The position numbers were made by a program, and so were the translations under genes. Source: Persicaria tinctoria (lineage: Eukaryota; Streptophyta; Magnoliopsida; Caryophyllales; Polygonaceae). Taken from it: a stretch of DNA of 64,000 bases. The notes under the pieces were generated by a model. The model worked only from the letters and a program-made list of their open reading frames with translations, searched no databases and had not been told where the DNA came from. Shown piece after piece: positions 13,018 through 26,000 of this stretch. The DNA lies in the NCBI GenBank assembly GCA_037127255.1, contig JBANSL010000005.1:1-64000 (forward strand), written 5' to 3'. Numbering within the stretch: the stretch's first letter is position 1; the number at the start of each line of letters is the position of its first letter.

Positions 13018-13177
13018 TAAATCCCATGGCGTTGATGAAGGGAAACGGCGTCGTATGCGTTATGTGGATGGAAGGTAGTGAACTGCATTGTTTTGGGATT
13101 GGGGATTGGATTTGGAGGTGCGCGTGCAAAGTGCAATCGCCCAATTCCAGCTTCCAGGAGCAGCGAGGGAGACAGAA

Positions 13178-16100
13178 ATGGCGGCTCTCCATCCTCGTCT
13201 TTTGTCTTCTCTCGTTGGAGACTCATCCCGCCACATTCATCACCTCTTCCGTTATCATACAGGTTCTCCTTTCTTTTCTTTCTCTGTTACACAAGTATTT
13301 ACAGAGGAAAACTTGATGAGAATCTGGACTCCAGTAGATAATTAGTTTGCTGGTACTTTGCTCTACTCGTCCGTGCCTTTCATTCACATCCTTTTTTCTT
13401 TTGCCCCTAGCCTCCATACTATGATTATATTTTGGTTACTAAAGCGATCGAAACGGTAATGGATTAGGCGTCGAAATGTAGCAGATTCTAGATCGATTAC
13501 AGAAATCTTATGGAAATCCCAGTCAAGATTCAAGAGACCTTCTGTTCACATGTTATTTGTGTTTATGCAGGAACAGGAAAAGGTCATATTTCTATGCAGT
13601 TATCAAGAAAATTTTCTGGATTAACCAATCTTTTGTTTAATAGAAGGTAGATTTACCATGCCCCTTTGCTTTCTCATCCCCTTCTATATACAAATGATTT
13701 ATTAGCTCTAATTTCCCTTTCCTTCCAGGAATCTAGCAGAAACTAAGAGTAGACGTAAGCGTCTGAAGCCTGGGAAAATATCTCCTTGTCGCCCTGTTCC
13801 TGCTCATATACAGAGACCTCCTTATGTTAAATCAGGGGAACTACCTGGGATTGCCAGTGGACCACAACTACATGATGAACAAGGAATAGAATGCATGAGA
13901 GCTTCTGGAAAGCTTGCTGCACAGGTTCTTCAATATGCTGGCACTTTAGTCAAGGTAATATTATTACAGACTCTTCTACCTCAACCCTGGGATAATTGTA
14001 TCTGATAGCCCGGAGGCTGTACTAATCTGTCGCTGTCCGTTTTATCTTTCCAATTTGCAGATGGTTGCAATGAAAGTTTTGATGTGCTTTTTTTCCTCTT
14101 CAGCACCCCTATACACTTGTGCCTTTTGTTTCTTTTTACATTTTACTGTCATAATCAATTTGTTTTGCTTTACTACTTCCTAAAGGACTGTTTATCTTCA
14201 CAGCCAGGCATCACAACTGATGAAATTGATGAAGCTGTCCATCAGATGATTATTGACAATGGAGCATATCCTTCACCCCTTGGCTATGGTGGGTTCCCCA
14301 AAAGTGTATGCACATCTGTTAATGAATGCATTTGTCATGGAATACCAGATTCTCGATTGCTTGAGGTTTGTTCTAATTAAACAACCTCTTTTTTCTATCT
14401 TTTATACATGACTTAGGTCTCTTCTCTTTTGCATACACACTTACAACTGTCATCGTTTGCAGGATGGTGATATAATTAACATTGATGTTACAGTTTACTT
14501 AAATGTAAGCACTCTCTGATCTTTAATTATGGTTGAATTCACAATTCGGTGTTTGTTCACAAAAGTTCTTTAGCCAAAGTCATTAGACTCACTTTCAGTT
14601 GCTTTGAAGGATTGTACTTTGGTTGATTTGGGGGAGTTTTGCTAGGGCTTGTGTGTTTTATATTCTTTCTTATTTTTATAATGAGAATGTGTAGCATTGC
14701 TAGACTCTATCTGGAAGAGGGAATTGTTTACCTTTGTTTTTTTTTTGTGCTATAAACCATAATGATTGCAAAGAACTGGCCTATTTTCCCCGTTAGGATG
14801 TCAATTTTGTTATATGGCTTCAGGGCTATCACGGTGATACATCTTATACTTTCTTTTGTGGAGATGTTGATGAGGAATCAAGGAAGTTAGTGCAGGTATG
14901 ATATAAAACACCTTTCTTTATGTCCAAGAAAATGTTTTCTATTTGTTCTCTTATTGCTGGCCTATCATAGTCATCTCGTCATTCTTAACCTTGTTCAAGT
15001 CCAATAAGAAAGAGTTTCTTTTAATCATATGACAGGAACCATTTCCTTGCTTTTCTTTTAGGTAACAAAAGAATGCCTAGATAAGGCTATCTCGATATGC
15101 AAGACTGGAGTCGAATACAAGAATATTGGCAAAACTATACAGTAAGATTCAAATGTCAATGTCAGTCGTATTTAATTCATTTCATCTTCAGGAATCTTAC
15201 ACCGTTGTTGTCTTGTTTATATTTATATTTTTTATTTTATTTCTATTCGATCTTGCATCTAAGATAGCTATATCTATATCTATATATATATGTAGAGACC
15301 AGTTCATGACTTTTGAGAGTTTGCCATTCGTCAGTTATCGATATAGGCATCTTAATTTGTCTTTACTTGTTTGTGGTTCTGTGTATTAGCACATGAAATA
15401 TCTCTATGATCTGGCTCAGGGATCTTGCCTATCATCTAAAAAATAAAAATTGTTGTTGTATTTCCCGAATTGACAAGTGTTATTCTGATTTTCGTCTAAT
15501 CTAGTGCTCTCTTTGGCAGTGATCACGCAGATAAATATTGTTATGGTGTTGTACGTCAGTTTGTTGGCCATGGAGTTGGGCGGGTTTTTCATGCTGATCC
15601 AGTTATTCTGCATTACAGTAATCATTCTGATCTGATGTTGCATCTACACTAACTAGCTTGTGCCGACTAATCATTTTTCAGAATTTTTTCCTCCTTTGAA
15701 TTGAATGAACAAAATGTGTATATACACCATTATGAACTTCCCTTTGTCAGTCACACCTTTAACAATCCTGTTTCAATTGAGCTTCAAATCTTCAATGGCC
15801 TATTTGACTCTGCTTTTGCTTATCTCTGCAGGGAATAATGATAGAGGACGAATGATACTGAATCAAACATTCACAATTGGTACCTTCCTTTCAAAATCTG
15901 AGTAATTGTTTAGTCCCCTTCAGATCCTCAGAACGATAGAACAGACATGAAAATTCAGTTTGATTTGATTTGAGGAATTAACACGCTATTGATAATTGTG
16001 ATAAACTAGTGTCTGTTGGGCAAGCAGTTGCTGTGAAACCAGCAAGTAAAGGTAGGATTCTTTGTATATTGCTGAATCATGTTATGGGTTTGGCAGAACC

Positions 16101-16242
16101 TATGTTGACGATTGGAAGCTACGATCCTGTGATGTGGGACGATAACTGGACTGTCCTCACAGAAGATGGAAGCCTTTCGGCACAGTTTGAACACACCATT
16201 CTAATAACCGATGACGGGGCAGAGATCTTGACACAGTGTTAG
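13178..16242 (+). CDS. MAP1D: Methionine aminopeptidase type 1, organellar (MAP1D-like), 10 exons, 344 aa
   Basis: This enzyme removes N-terminal Met from proteins made in chloroplasts and/or mitochondria. Exons: 13178-13262, 13571-13646, 13729-13954, 14204-14365, 14463-14504, 14824-14895, 15062-15141, 15520-15617, 15832-15879 and 16097-16242. All are bounded by GT/AG and phases close exactly to 1035 bp. The five metal-ligand residues are present: D191 (IINIDVT), D202 (GYHGDTS), H265 ([10 protein letters not shown]), E297 (FTIEPM) and E328 (QFEHT). H174 (ICHGIPD) also fits. The first ~53 residues are Ser/Arg-rich and poor in acids, as in an organelle transit peptide. The start is the ATG opening MAALHPRLL; an upstream ATG at 13026 is out of frame. 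MAP1D is preferred over MAP1B/1C by overall fit only. Confidence 0.93.
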
Positions 16243-18203
16243 CCAACAGAATGTGCAATGGAGAGGCAAAAGACCCAGGCTCCATTATACAGTTCCTGTT
16301 TGCCTGCTTAAAAAAAATCAGTATTGATTAGATTTACGGTATATCAACATTATAATTGCAGCGTTCCCAGGTCGGACCCTTATAATTTTTACATTAGGAA
16401 GATGTCAAAAGCCCATCGAACTGTTGATTGGTCTTGTTTCCAGCTATATTTGGCGACATGTAAACTAGTTATTTATTATCTTTACCCCATTTTCTATGTA
16501 TTCTTTCTTTTTTGCATTCATAAAAACTGTAAAAACATCAAATTGATTTCCTTGTGATTGAGATTGCTTCAGGATTTGTGTGCAATATTGTGATTGTGGA
16601 TTAGCGGAAGTAGAATGCCTAGAATGCAAGTCTAGCTGTTTTATAGCTTCGCTGATTGGAAGGGAAATTTATGCTTTTGTTCGCGGAAGCATACGAGGAA
16701 TTCAAGCATGTTCTTTTTGTGCACACATATATATATGGAAAAAAAAATTGTGCTCATCTGTTGCAACTGAGAAACTGAGGCAAGTCTTCATGAATATGGT
16801 TTCTGTACTACCAATTCATTTCTGCTACAGTTTTGACAAGTTAAGGTATATACTATATACTAGTCATCACCATTCTCCAGTGTTGGAATAGATTATTTAT
16901 TGTGTCTTATGAATATGGTTTCCGGCTGCTGCAGACTCGTAATAAAAAAAAAAATGTAGGTGCTATGGAGTTTGGATAAATGACTACCCTTTTCTGTATT
17001 TCCTACGCTTGCTGTAGAAACTGAAGTTGTTGAGCTGGGGGTTCATTTATTGTGCGTGTTTCAGTGGGCAGTAAGGAGAAGGTATGATGAGATTTCTGGA
17101 TTGATACCATCCGCTCTGAGGGCACATTTACATGCATGCAAGATCCTTTGCTTTTGGTGTCATTGAGATTCTTGATCGATCAGGTTACTCATCTTTGTCC
17201 CATGACTTTATGTTTTGATTCTTTTGAATCTATTCCATCTGAGAGACATAATGTGAATTGTTAGCATAGTGGTGTTTATTTTTCCGGAGGTATAGAACTA
17301 TCTGCTATGGGCTGTATGTAATTTGCAACTATGTTTCCTCACATTGATATGATACTTTTAATAATTTTCTCATCTCATCTTGTATTTTTACAGAATGAAT
17401 TATGGTGGACATCTTTCCTAAGTTGATGAGCTATCCCTGTTTCCAGGGGCATTGTTGACCCTTTGGTTCCTGATCAAGCTGAAGTTCAATTTCCATGCAC
17501 AATTGCATTGCTTATTCCTATTTCCAACTTCCAAGCTTGCCTTGTTTTAGTTTTAGTTTTCTCTACACCTATCCTCGCCACAGTCGGCCACACATATTTC
17601 TGTGGCAGCCAGATCTGGAGAGCTTGCAGATTCCGGGTGCTTAAAAGTCATCATTAACTTGAGCAGTTCAAATGAAGTCGATTTTGCAAACTATAAACAT
17701 TCAGATGGTGATTACTCCTTCCATCACAAATACTTGAGTGAAGGAGCCTTGCATAGTTTTGCAAGTTCACTATGCACAGGTATCACCTACATTAACCATT
17801 CAGATTTAGCAAATGTCTGATGGTTCCCAGCAGCCTTGATATAATATTAGACTTGGAATTCCTAATATATAGCATTCGTAAAATGGTAGTGAAGTTGAAG
17901 GGGAAGCAGTACGTTCGGGTTGTCCAGTTGAATTATTCCATGGTTATCTATCTGATCAATTTGTTTGCTGTTGCTATTGACTTGCTGCTGGTCATGAATT
18001 GCCCAACTACCTACTATAGTATAAATAGATGACATTCAATTTCAGCTGTTTGTCAATTCAGTCAATGTATTATATACCTAGAGAGAGGATGAATCTTGTA
18101 TAAACACCTACTACTGTGTAAACTTTGAACAAACGGATTATTTATAGGTAACACCATAATTATTCGTTTGACATAATATAATTATTCATGTGTTAATATA
18201 TTA
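16243..18203. other. 3' flank of MAP1D and intergenic DNA without a recognised gene
   Basis: The first few hundred bases should hold the MAP1D 3' UTR. The rest is AT-rich with only short ORFs (for example 16580-16891 and 17463-17657) that show no recognisable domain and no consistent codon use. I see no TSD-bounded element here. Confidence 0.5.
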
Positions 18204-18330
18204 CTCCCTCCGTCCAAAAATACATGGGCTTTTACTATTCATACACGTTTTTTTAGGAGTTAAAAACTATGTAAAATATTAACTTTTTTATTAATTATGA
18301 TAATAAGTTTGTAATTATTAAAAAAAATTG
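18204..18330. repeat. Stowaway-like MITE fragment
   Basis: The string ctccctccgtccaaaaatac is the typical Stowaway-type terminal motif, preceded by TA. The following acacgttttt/ttaaaaactatgtaaaatatt segment resembles the MITE arms at about 33900-34100 and 40740-40866. The opposite terminal repeat was not found nearby, so this copy seems incomplete. Confidence 0.5.
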
Positions 18331-18609
18331 AAACTTGAAAGAAATTATGAAAAAAAGGGATTGTAAGAAGCTCGAAATAAGGATACAACTATACAAGTTG
18401 AGGATGGATCAAATATATAGTGAGGTTTATCAATTTGTTCGAGGATCTCTTAGCATGTTGAATTATTTATACATTTAGAATACACATATAATTGATTGAT
18501 TTATTTACAGTATTTATTTTGCACCCATCTGGAGGACTAGCGAGCAATAAGATGTATGAGGTGGTCAGACTACGTGGTGATCAATGTGAATGGGGTGATT
18601 TTATTTAGA

Positions 18610-19010
18610 AGAGATTGAGCACAATGCAAGAGATGGTCATTCATTACAAGGCTTGCTATGAGGAAGAGATTGCAAACTGGTCGCATCATCAAGCACTGGA
18701 AAGGCCATGATGCGGATTGGTGTGTGCTCTGCAAGGAAGAACAGGAGTCAGAAGATCACCTTTGGCTCGACTGCAAGGTGAACAAGGACATACAAAACAA
18801 GGCGTGGAACTGGCTCAGTGTGGATGTCAGATTTCCAAGCCTCATGGAGTGGATGCATTGGTTCAAGCGTGAACCTAAGGAAGTTTAGAAAAGTGCAATG
18901 TTCCAAGGTAAATTGATTGTGCTGTGTTTTTGTTTATATCAAATGGAGGGCTCGTAATAGGGGAATTTTTAGGGAAGAATGATGCAATCCTAGTGAATGT
19001 GCGAAAGAAA
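18610..19010 (+). pseudogene. LINE ORF2 remnant with zf-RVT zinc-binding motif
   Basis: One frame reads RWSFITRLAMRKRLQTGRII, then CVLCKEEQESEDHLWLDC. This is the CxxC...HLxxxC knuckle that follows reverse transcriptase in plant LINEs (zf-RVT). The frame stops at 18888. Similarity resumes in another frame with IKWRARNRGIFREE, the usual sequence downstream of the knuckle. No reverse transcriptase is visible upstream. It is a 5'-truncated, frameshifted relic. Confidence 0.7.
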
Positions 19011-19604
19011 TTGGATTTCCATCAAATGCAAATGCAAGACATTGATGGAAAAACGATGGGTTAAAGGGCTAATGGATCGATCAATTTAGGAGAGGTATAG
19101 AGTTTGGTTTCAATCTTTGTAGGTATAGGGGACTAGAGTTTTTTTAGGGGGTTTTATAATCTACAAGACTAACAGTATGTGTTATTATCCTTGGATGTTT
19201 AGACCATCTTTAATGGTTGTACTATAAGTATCATAACTAATTTTAAAAAGAGAAAATAAAATAAAATGTCAGATTTTTTTTATTAAACCAATATAATTAT
19301 ATGACACTTTATTGGTTCACCTGCACTTTAGTATTTTTTATTTTTTTATTTTTTATTGGTTCACCGGTTAGTCGATTTAAATCTCTTTCCTCCGTTTAAA
19401 TTTTTTTTAAAAAATGGGATAATAACTCACGGAACGCGGATTCGACGGTTCAATTCTCAATCGTATTCCCACTCCAGAGTCCAGGCGGTCCAGCTACTAA
19501 ATTCTTTTACGTTTTGCAAAATCTTCAACACCTGTCGTTTTCATCCGTCCCAAAAGCTAACTTCAATCTTTTTAGGCGGAGTGCTCCGTTTTGAGTTTGA
19601 GAAT

Positions 19605-20055
19605 TGAGACTATTCCAATTCTGTCTCTCTCTCACCCCCACCCCCACCATTTGAGACTTTAGAGGAGTTGAGACGTGTTGAAGATTGGAGAGCTGAGCTG
19701 CTTACCCTGACCCTGACAGAATCCAACGCCCCATCCCATCCCCCTTTCCCTCCCAATCCATCCGCCGATTCCCGATCCGCCTTCTCCAGCCTATCAATTT
19801 TGCTTCTCCCTCGGCTTTCATCCTTCCCCCCAACTTCTTTTGGTTTGGTTTTAGTTGAGTTGACAAGTATCAACCTATGTCTGCCTGCGACTCAACTGCC
19901 CCTGCGTTGACGATTCCCCCACCATCACCTACGACTCTTTCTTCGTTGATCCGCCTGTGCCTTACATCTCTTTGTCACTAGCCTCCGGGAGATACTGTTC
20001 CTGCTCCCTCTGCCGCCTCATACTCTTTAAAAAGGTTTTTACCCCACCGCTGGCT
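19605..20055 (+). other. Probable promoter/5' leader of the PHD-SWIB-GYF gene
   Basis: This stretch is CT-rich (ctgtctctctctcacccccac, repeated tcctccc runs), as plant 5' UTRs and core promoters often are, and leads directly into the first ATG. The reading frame stays open upstream of that ATG to 19957, so an earlier non-ATG or spliced start cannot be excluded. Confidence 0.4.
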
Positions 20056-23000
20056 ATGGAGGTCGCTGCTCTTGATACTTTTCTTCTCAAACGGAAGCGT
20101 GGTAGGCCCGCAAAATCTGCTGCCTCCTCCAATTGCAAGCCAGATGCTGCGCCGCTGCCTAAGCGCTGTGTGGAGGAGGAAGATGTTTGCTTCATCTGTT
20201 TCGATGGCGGCAACCTCGTTCTTTGTGATCACAGGTGAGGTGACTTTATCCCTTTTCATTCAACATTCCTTCTATTATGCCTTGTTTGACCGCTTTTTCC
20301 TTTTTTTCTACCTTTTTTTTTGTGTTACAGGGATTGCCCTAAAGCTTATCATCCTCCTTGTGTTAAGCGAGACGAATCCTTTTTTACCCCACAGATCCGA
20401 TGGAATTGTGGTATCGTCGCATCCCTTTCCTCCGTATTTCTCTTTACATTTCACCATCATTGATCTTTCCTACTAGCCACCGTGCATGTGGTAGATGCCT
20501 AAAACCTAAAACTTGCTCCATGATTTGCAGGGCCGTCCTGTATTTAAGATTATATTTAACTGCTGAGTGAATTTTCATTAACGGATTATGCCTCTACTAT
20601 CTTTGGATACGACTGATGTTTAAATACTTAAATACAGTGGATATAATCATATAAACTGGATCAACCCTTGATCCCTTTCCAAGAACAAAAAAAGGAAATA
20701 TCCATTTTTTAACCAAGTCTACCAAGTGTTGGTGAAGCACGTTCACCTATGATTTTAAGTTAACCGAAGGCTCTGCAAATGAAAAAAAAAATAGTGTACC
20801 CCAGATGATAGCAAGCCCATGCCAGAGTTAGTTTAGTTCACACACATGAAAATTTGAAACTATAGCAAATGTAGCTCTTCTTGACTGATCAGATGTTGCT
20901 TTCTTGTTGAACTATTATGGCCTAAAGATACAATCTATTGCTGTGGATGGATGTAACAAAACAGTTTTAAGTACAAGAGAAATGGAAATTGAGGAGCTTA
21001 GCAGTTTCTTACCACGATACACAAACACCGAGATTAGCTGATTTAGCTCACAATCTATTTTTAAATCACAAGAAAGTATTCTTCTTTGCATAACTTTCCT
21101 AGCTTGTCTTTGGTGATTTTGGTTTTTTCGGATTTCATTATACTAGTTTCGGATGAATTTGATTTAATCTTCCATCCAGGATTTATTTTCTTAAATACCT
21201 ACTCTTATGTAATGATTGTAATGCATTTCAGGTTGGCATTCATGCAACAACTGTAAAAAAAAAGCCTTTTTCATGTGCTATACATGCCCTTACTCCTTGT
21301 GCAAGACTTGTGTTAAACAAGCTGATATTTCATGTGTGAGGGGAAACAAAGGCTTATGCAGACCATGCATGAATACTATTATGCTGATCGAGAGTGTCAC
21401 CCAGGGAAACAAGGAAGCGGTATGTTTGAGCACCTCTATCCTTCTATTGTTCGCATTTTGCAGTCTACTCTCATCATATGCATGTAAATGGTTTAGCAAG
21501 TGCTCCAAGGTGTTTGAAGTTTGGAGAGTTAATCAAGCTGGTTTAACTGTTTCTTATTCAGTTATTTTTGATGTCTTATCCCAAGGAAGAAGTGCAAGTG
21601 TTGTTTGTTTAGATTTGTAATGCATTCATCATCAGTTTTAGTTGAGACTGGAATTCAAGCCTCTATTTCCTTTTTATGATCCAGATGCATGTTGTATATC
21701 CTTAGTGTATTGTCCTAATCCTACTTCACTGTTTGATTTATTCACGTCCTCTTGGCAGGGTAATGTAGATTTTGATGACACTAGCAGTTGGGAGTATCTC
21801 TTCAAAGTATACTGGGTGTGTCTTAAACAGAAGGAATCTCTTACTTTGGTTGAGCTGTCTCAAGCTACAAACCCTTGGAAAAGCCTTGTCTTGAACCATA
21901 GAGTTAACCCTTCACCAGAAGAACATAATAATACCTGTGCCGGTAAAACTTTAGAAATGGGTACTACAAATGTACAGCTGGGTGTAAATAGTTCTCCTTC
22001 TAAAAGAAGGAAGACCAGGAAGCAGTTGCCACTGCAAAATAACTCTTGGGGGGAAGTAGTTACTAATAAGTTAGAAGATAGGGTAGTGGACTGGGCATCA
22101 AAAGAATTGTTGGAGTTTATTGCACATATGAAAGATGGTTATAGTTCAAGGTTGTCTCAGTTTGACGTCCAGGCCTTACTCCTAGAGTATATCAGGAAGA
22201 ACAATCTTCGTGATCCACAAAGAAAATGCCAAGTAATTTGTGATAAGAGGCTGATGATTCTGTTTGGCAAGGCGCGTGTTGGTCATTTTGAAATGCTCAA
22301 GTTGCTTGAGTATCACTTCAAAGGTGATTCTTGTGCAAATGGGGTGGTTAGTGCTGGAGCTACTGATTCTGCTGCTACTCGGGTGGAGATTGAACAATGC
22401 AGCAAGGATGCACATAATTCTACACGTGAGAGGAAGAGACAAGCACATAAGAAGCTTGATTGGGGCGGACGACAAGCTAACCTCGATGATTATGCTGCAA
22501 TTGATTCTCACAACATAAACTTGATATACTTACGGAGGAGTTTGATGGAAAAACTTTTGGAAGATGTTCAGAAATTTCATCACATAGTGGTTGGCTCTGT
22601 TGTCCGGATTCGGATATCTGACAATGATATGAAGCAAGAACTGTATCGTCTAGTCCGTGTTGTGGGTATGCATGGATAGTAATTTGTCATTATTGTTCTT
22701 ATTTACTGCAAAAGACTTCTTTTGAAAATAAATAAATAATTTAAGCAGCTAATTGATGTGCTGATAGGTTCTAGCAAGGCAGCTGAACCATATAAAGTTG
22801 GAGATATGACAACCCGAATAAAGCTTAAGATATTGAATCTGGGCAGGATAGAGGACATTATGGTTGACGCAATTTCAAATCAAGATTTCTCTGAGGTGAT
22901 TGAAAATTTGAGCTTATTTTATCTTTATCTTCACAGTAACAACAAAGGTTAGTCGGGTACTAGGCGGTGGGCCTAGGCGCTAGGCAGCCCCCCACGGCCT

Positions 23001-26000
23001 AGGCACTTCCTAGGAGGCCGCCTAGGCACTTGCTTAGCTCAGTGCGGGGTGTGGCCACCCAGCGCCTAGGCTGATTTTTTATAACACTGTTCACATCCAG
23101 ATTAAACATGCTCTGCATTTGTTCAAGCTATATCTTCTTTTACAATTTACACATACTTTTGGTCTATGTTATTCTTCTATGAATGTGAAATCTATTTGTC
23201 GTGGATGCAATATTTGCATGGCATTCTTGATCTCCCCTGGATTGGGGAATATTGATAATCCATATTGCATGGACGCTTTATGCTTTTTGCACTTCTAACA
23301 TTCAGTTCTACTGTTAGGATGAGTGCAGACGGTTTCGCCAGATCGTAAAATGTGGACTGGTGGAGAGGATGACAGTGGTAATCTGCTTATCTTTTATTCC
23401 TGTGTTACTATCCCAAGAGGCTTTCTTTGAGAATGCTGTATTGGTTTGACAGGGTGAGGTTCAGGATATAGCGATTGCACTTCGGGGATTCAAAGTCAAA
23501 GAAGTAAGTCTCAAGGGAGTTGATGTCTACAGCTACTACAATAATTTGTACCTAAAAAGGTGTTAAGAATACGGTCCTGCATATATAAATACTTTAGGTT
23601 ATTTGATTGTTCTCTGATACCTTTCCTTGCTTCCTTAAGTGAATTGATCTATAGTTGCTAAAATAATTTGAAACTAAGGAGGTTAAGAATGTGGCCCTGC
23701 TTATATAAATACCTTAGGTTGTTTGATTGTTCTCTGCTACCTTTCCTTTCTTCTCCTTGCGCAGGTTCTTCAAGCAGAGATTTCAAAACTCAATCATCTC
23801 CGTGACCGAGCCAGTGAAATGGGACATCGGAAACAATATCCTTGATTAATTTCTGGTTCAGTGCATTATTTTTAAATTTCAGTTTTCTTTTACTCGATAA
23901 AGATTTGATTTTTCTCTACCAGTTTGTGGTTGGTGGAAAGAGAATTGGTGACTTTAGCACAAACTATTAGAAGAAATCAAACTTTCTGTCAGTTCTTGCT
24001 ACCAAAGGCTTGGATTTTATTATAGTAGTCTTAGTGCTGTATGCTTTTCTTAACTTCTTACGCTTAGAGATTGTGTGGAGAAACTGGAGCTCCTAAAGAC
24101 ACCTGAGGAACGCCAGCGCAGGATACATGATATTGCAGAAGTGCACGCTGATCCAAGAATGGATCCAAGTTACCAGTCTAATGAAGATTCTGAACAGTCG
24201 GATACTACCAAACAAGGTGTGTTGGGCATACATATTTGATATGTTTGTTTGATTGATCAATTGCTCGTTAGTATGTGTATTATAATAACCTGTATGTGCA
24301 CCTAACCTTGTGCTACCTTTTTTATGGGATGGTGGATGTAGATCTAAACATAACACGAAGGTATTCTGGCTCTAATTTGAGCGTAGAGTTGATCTCTCCA
24401 CGAAGAGGTGACATGTCATATAACACCAGGACCAAGGTGCTTAGAAGTTGCTCTTCAAATTGGGAGCAGAGAAGAAACCTATCTAGCACTGCACATCTTT
24501 ACAAAGGAGACGGTGCTGTTCAATCCCATGAGAGCAGTCAGTCTTCCTTCGAACTTCAAACAGATGCAGCTAGGATCCTTGAAGAACTAAGGAATCGAAT
24601 TGATCAATGTCAGGCTATGGCATCAGTGAGCCATCCCCAGGTTGCTGATGATTCTTCAATGGCTTCTTCATCGTCTGCTTCCACACTGTCATCTGACGAC
24701 ACTGAACTTGAAGAGACATGGCATTACCAGGACCCATCTGGTAAAGTTCAAGGACCTTTCTGCATGCTGCAGCTGCGCAGGTGGAATTCAAATGGTTATT
24801 TCCCAACTGATCTTAGAGTATGGAGAACAAACGAAGGCCTAGATAGATCTGTGCTTTTGACTAATGCATTATCAAAGCAGTGCCACATTGAGCATGAGGT
24901 TCCATCTAATACCTACTTGGAGTCCCAAGAAGCAAGTTTCGTTACTGATGGCAAAAACATCAATACAAATTCATTTTGGACGAATGTTAAAACTAAAGAA
25001 AGTTGTGATTCAGACTTGACAGATGCATCTACCTGTGGTGATGATTTGAAACAACCTGATCTAGCCAGTAGTTCAGATGTACCTTGCAATGAAAATCAGA
25101 AACGTCCTTCTGTGCCAAGTTCTGCAGGCCTTAAGGTTTCTGATGCATCTCCAGTTTCTGATGATACGTCAGTTGCAACAATGGATCATAATCTCAAGCC
25201 TGAGTGTTCAGATTTGCCTAGGGAGGTAGTAGCTGACTATGAAGTTGAGCCTGCAGAAAACAAATACCCATTTACTGTCTGCAATGTCGCAACTGATGAA
25301 AATGAGTTATTTGATGTACCAAATTGTGGTGAACCCAAGTTTCTTGATCTACCTAGTCCAACACCAAAGTCTTACCCAGGCCATGAAGGCTTGATTGGGC
25401 AAGCTTCGGAAAATAAGGTAAAAACCACTTTTGAAGTTGAAGCTGAGGGAAATAAATTCCCATTTACCAGCTGTGACGCTGCTACTGATGAGAATGAGTT
25501 ATCAGATTTACCAAGTCATACACCAGCACTAGAAAACGAGGATGCAAAGTCTCTGATCACTGAAATTAAACAGTCTTGTACGTCGCATGAGCCTGTGAAA
25601 GATTCAGATTCAAGTTTGAACAATCTTTCCAGTGGAATTGATTGTTCTACACCACTTAGCTCAGCAAACAGAGAGGACCAAGGCATTAAAGTTACTGCTG
25701 CTGAACGCTGTTTTACCTCTGATATTGCCTGTCAGGACACAGAAATGAGCTGGAACACAACTACTTCTTTAGCTGGGGGTCTGCTACAGTCTGTTGAACA
25801 AAGCATGAAGGATAAGTTTTGTCTCCCGGAGTTGGATTCTGGTATTGCCACCGTTGCTTCAGTAGACCTGGGTGATGTAGCCTGCGAGCATGCCACTACA
25901 ACTCCTGCGAGCTGTCAGTTTACTAATTCTTCCATTCATCCTAATTGGAGCACTTGTAGCTGGTATGATGGGCCTATTGAACTGTGCACTCTAGGTGACG

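Noticed and set aside
13026..13316. 96-codon ORF as the start of MAP1D
   Set aside because: Its frame does not join exon 2; the ATG at 13178 gives exact phases through all ten exons.
23836..23856. Reading exon 8 of the PHD-SWIB gene on into TGA as the true C-terminus
   Set aside because: The GYF exon and the conserved LRDCVEKL segment follow in phase if an AT-AC intron is removed.
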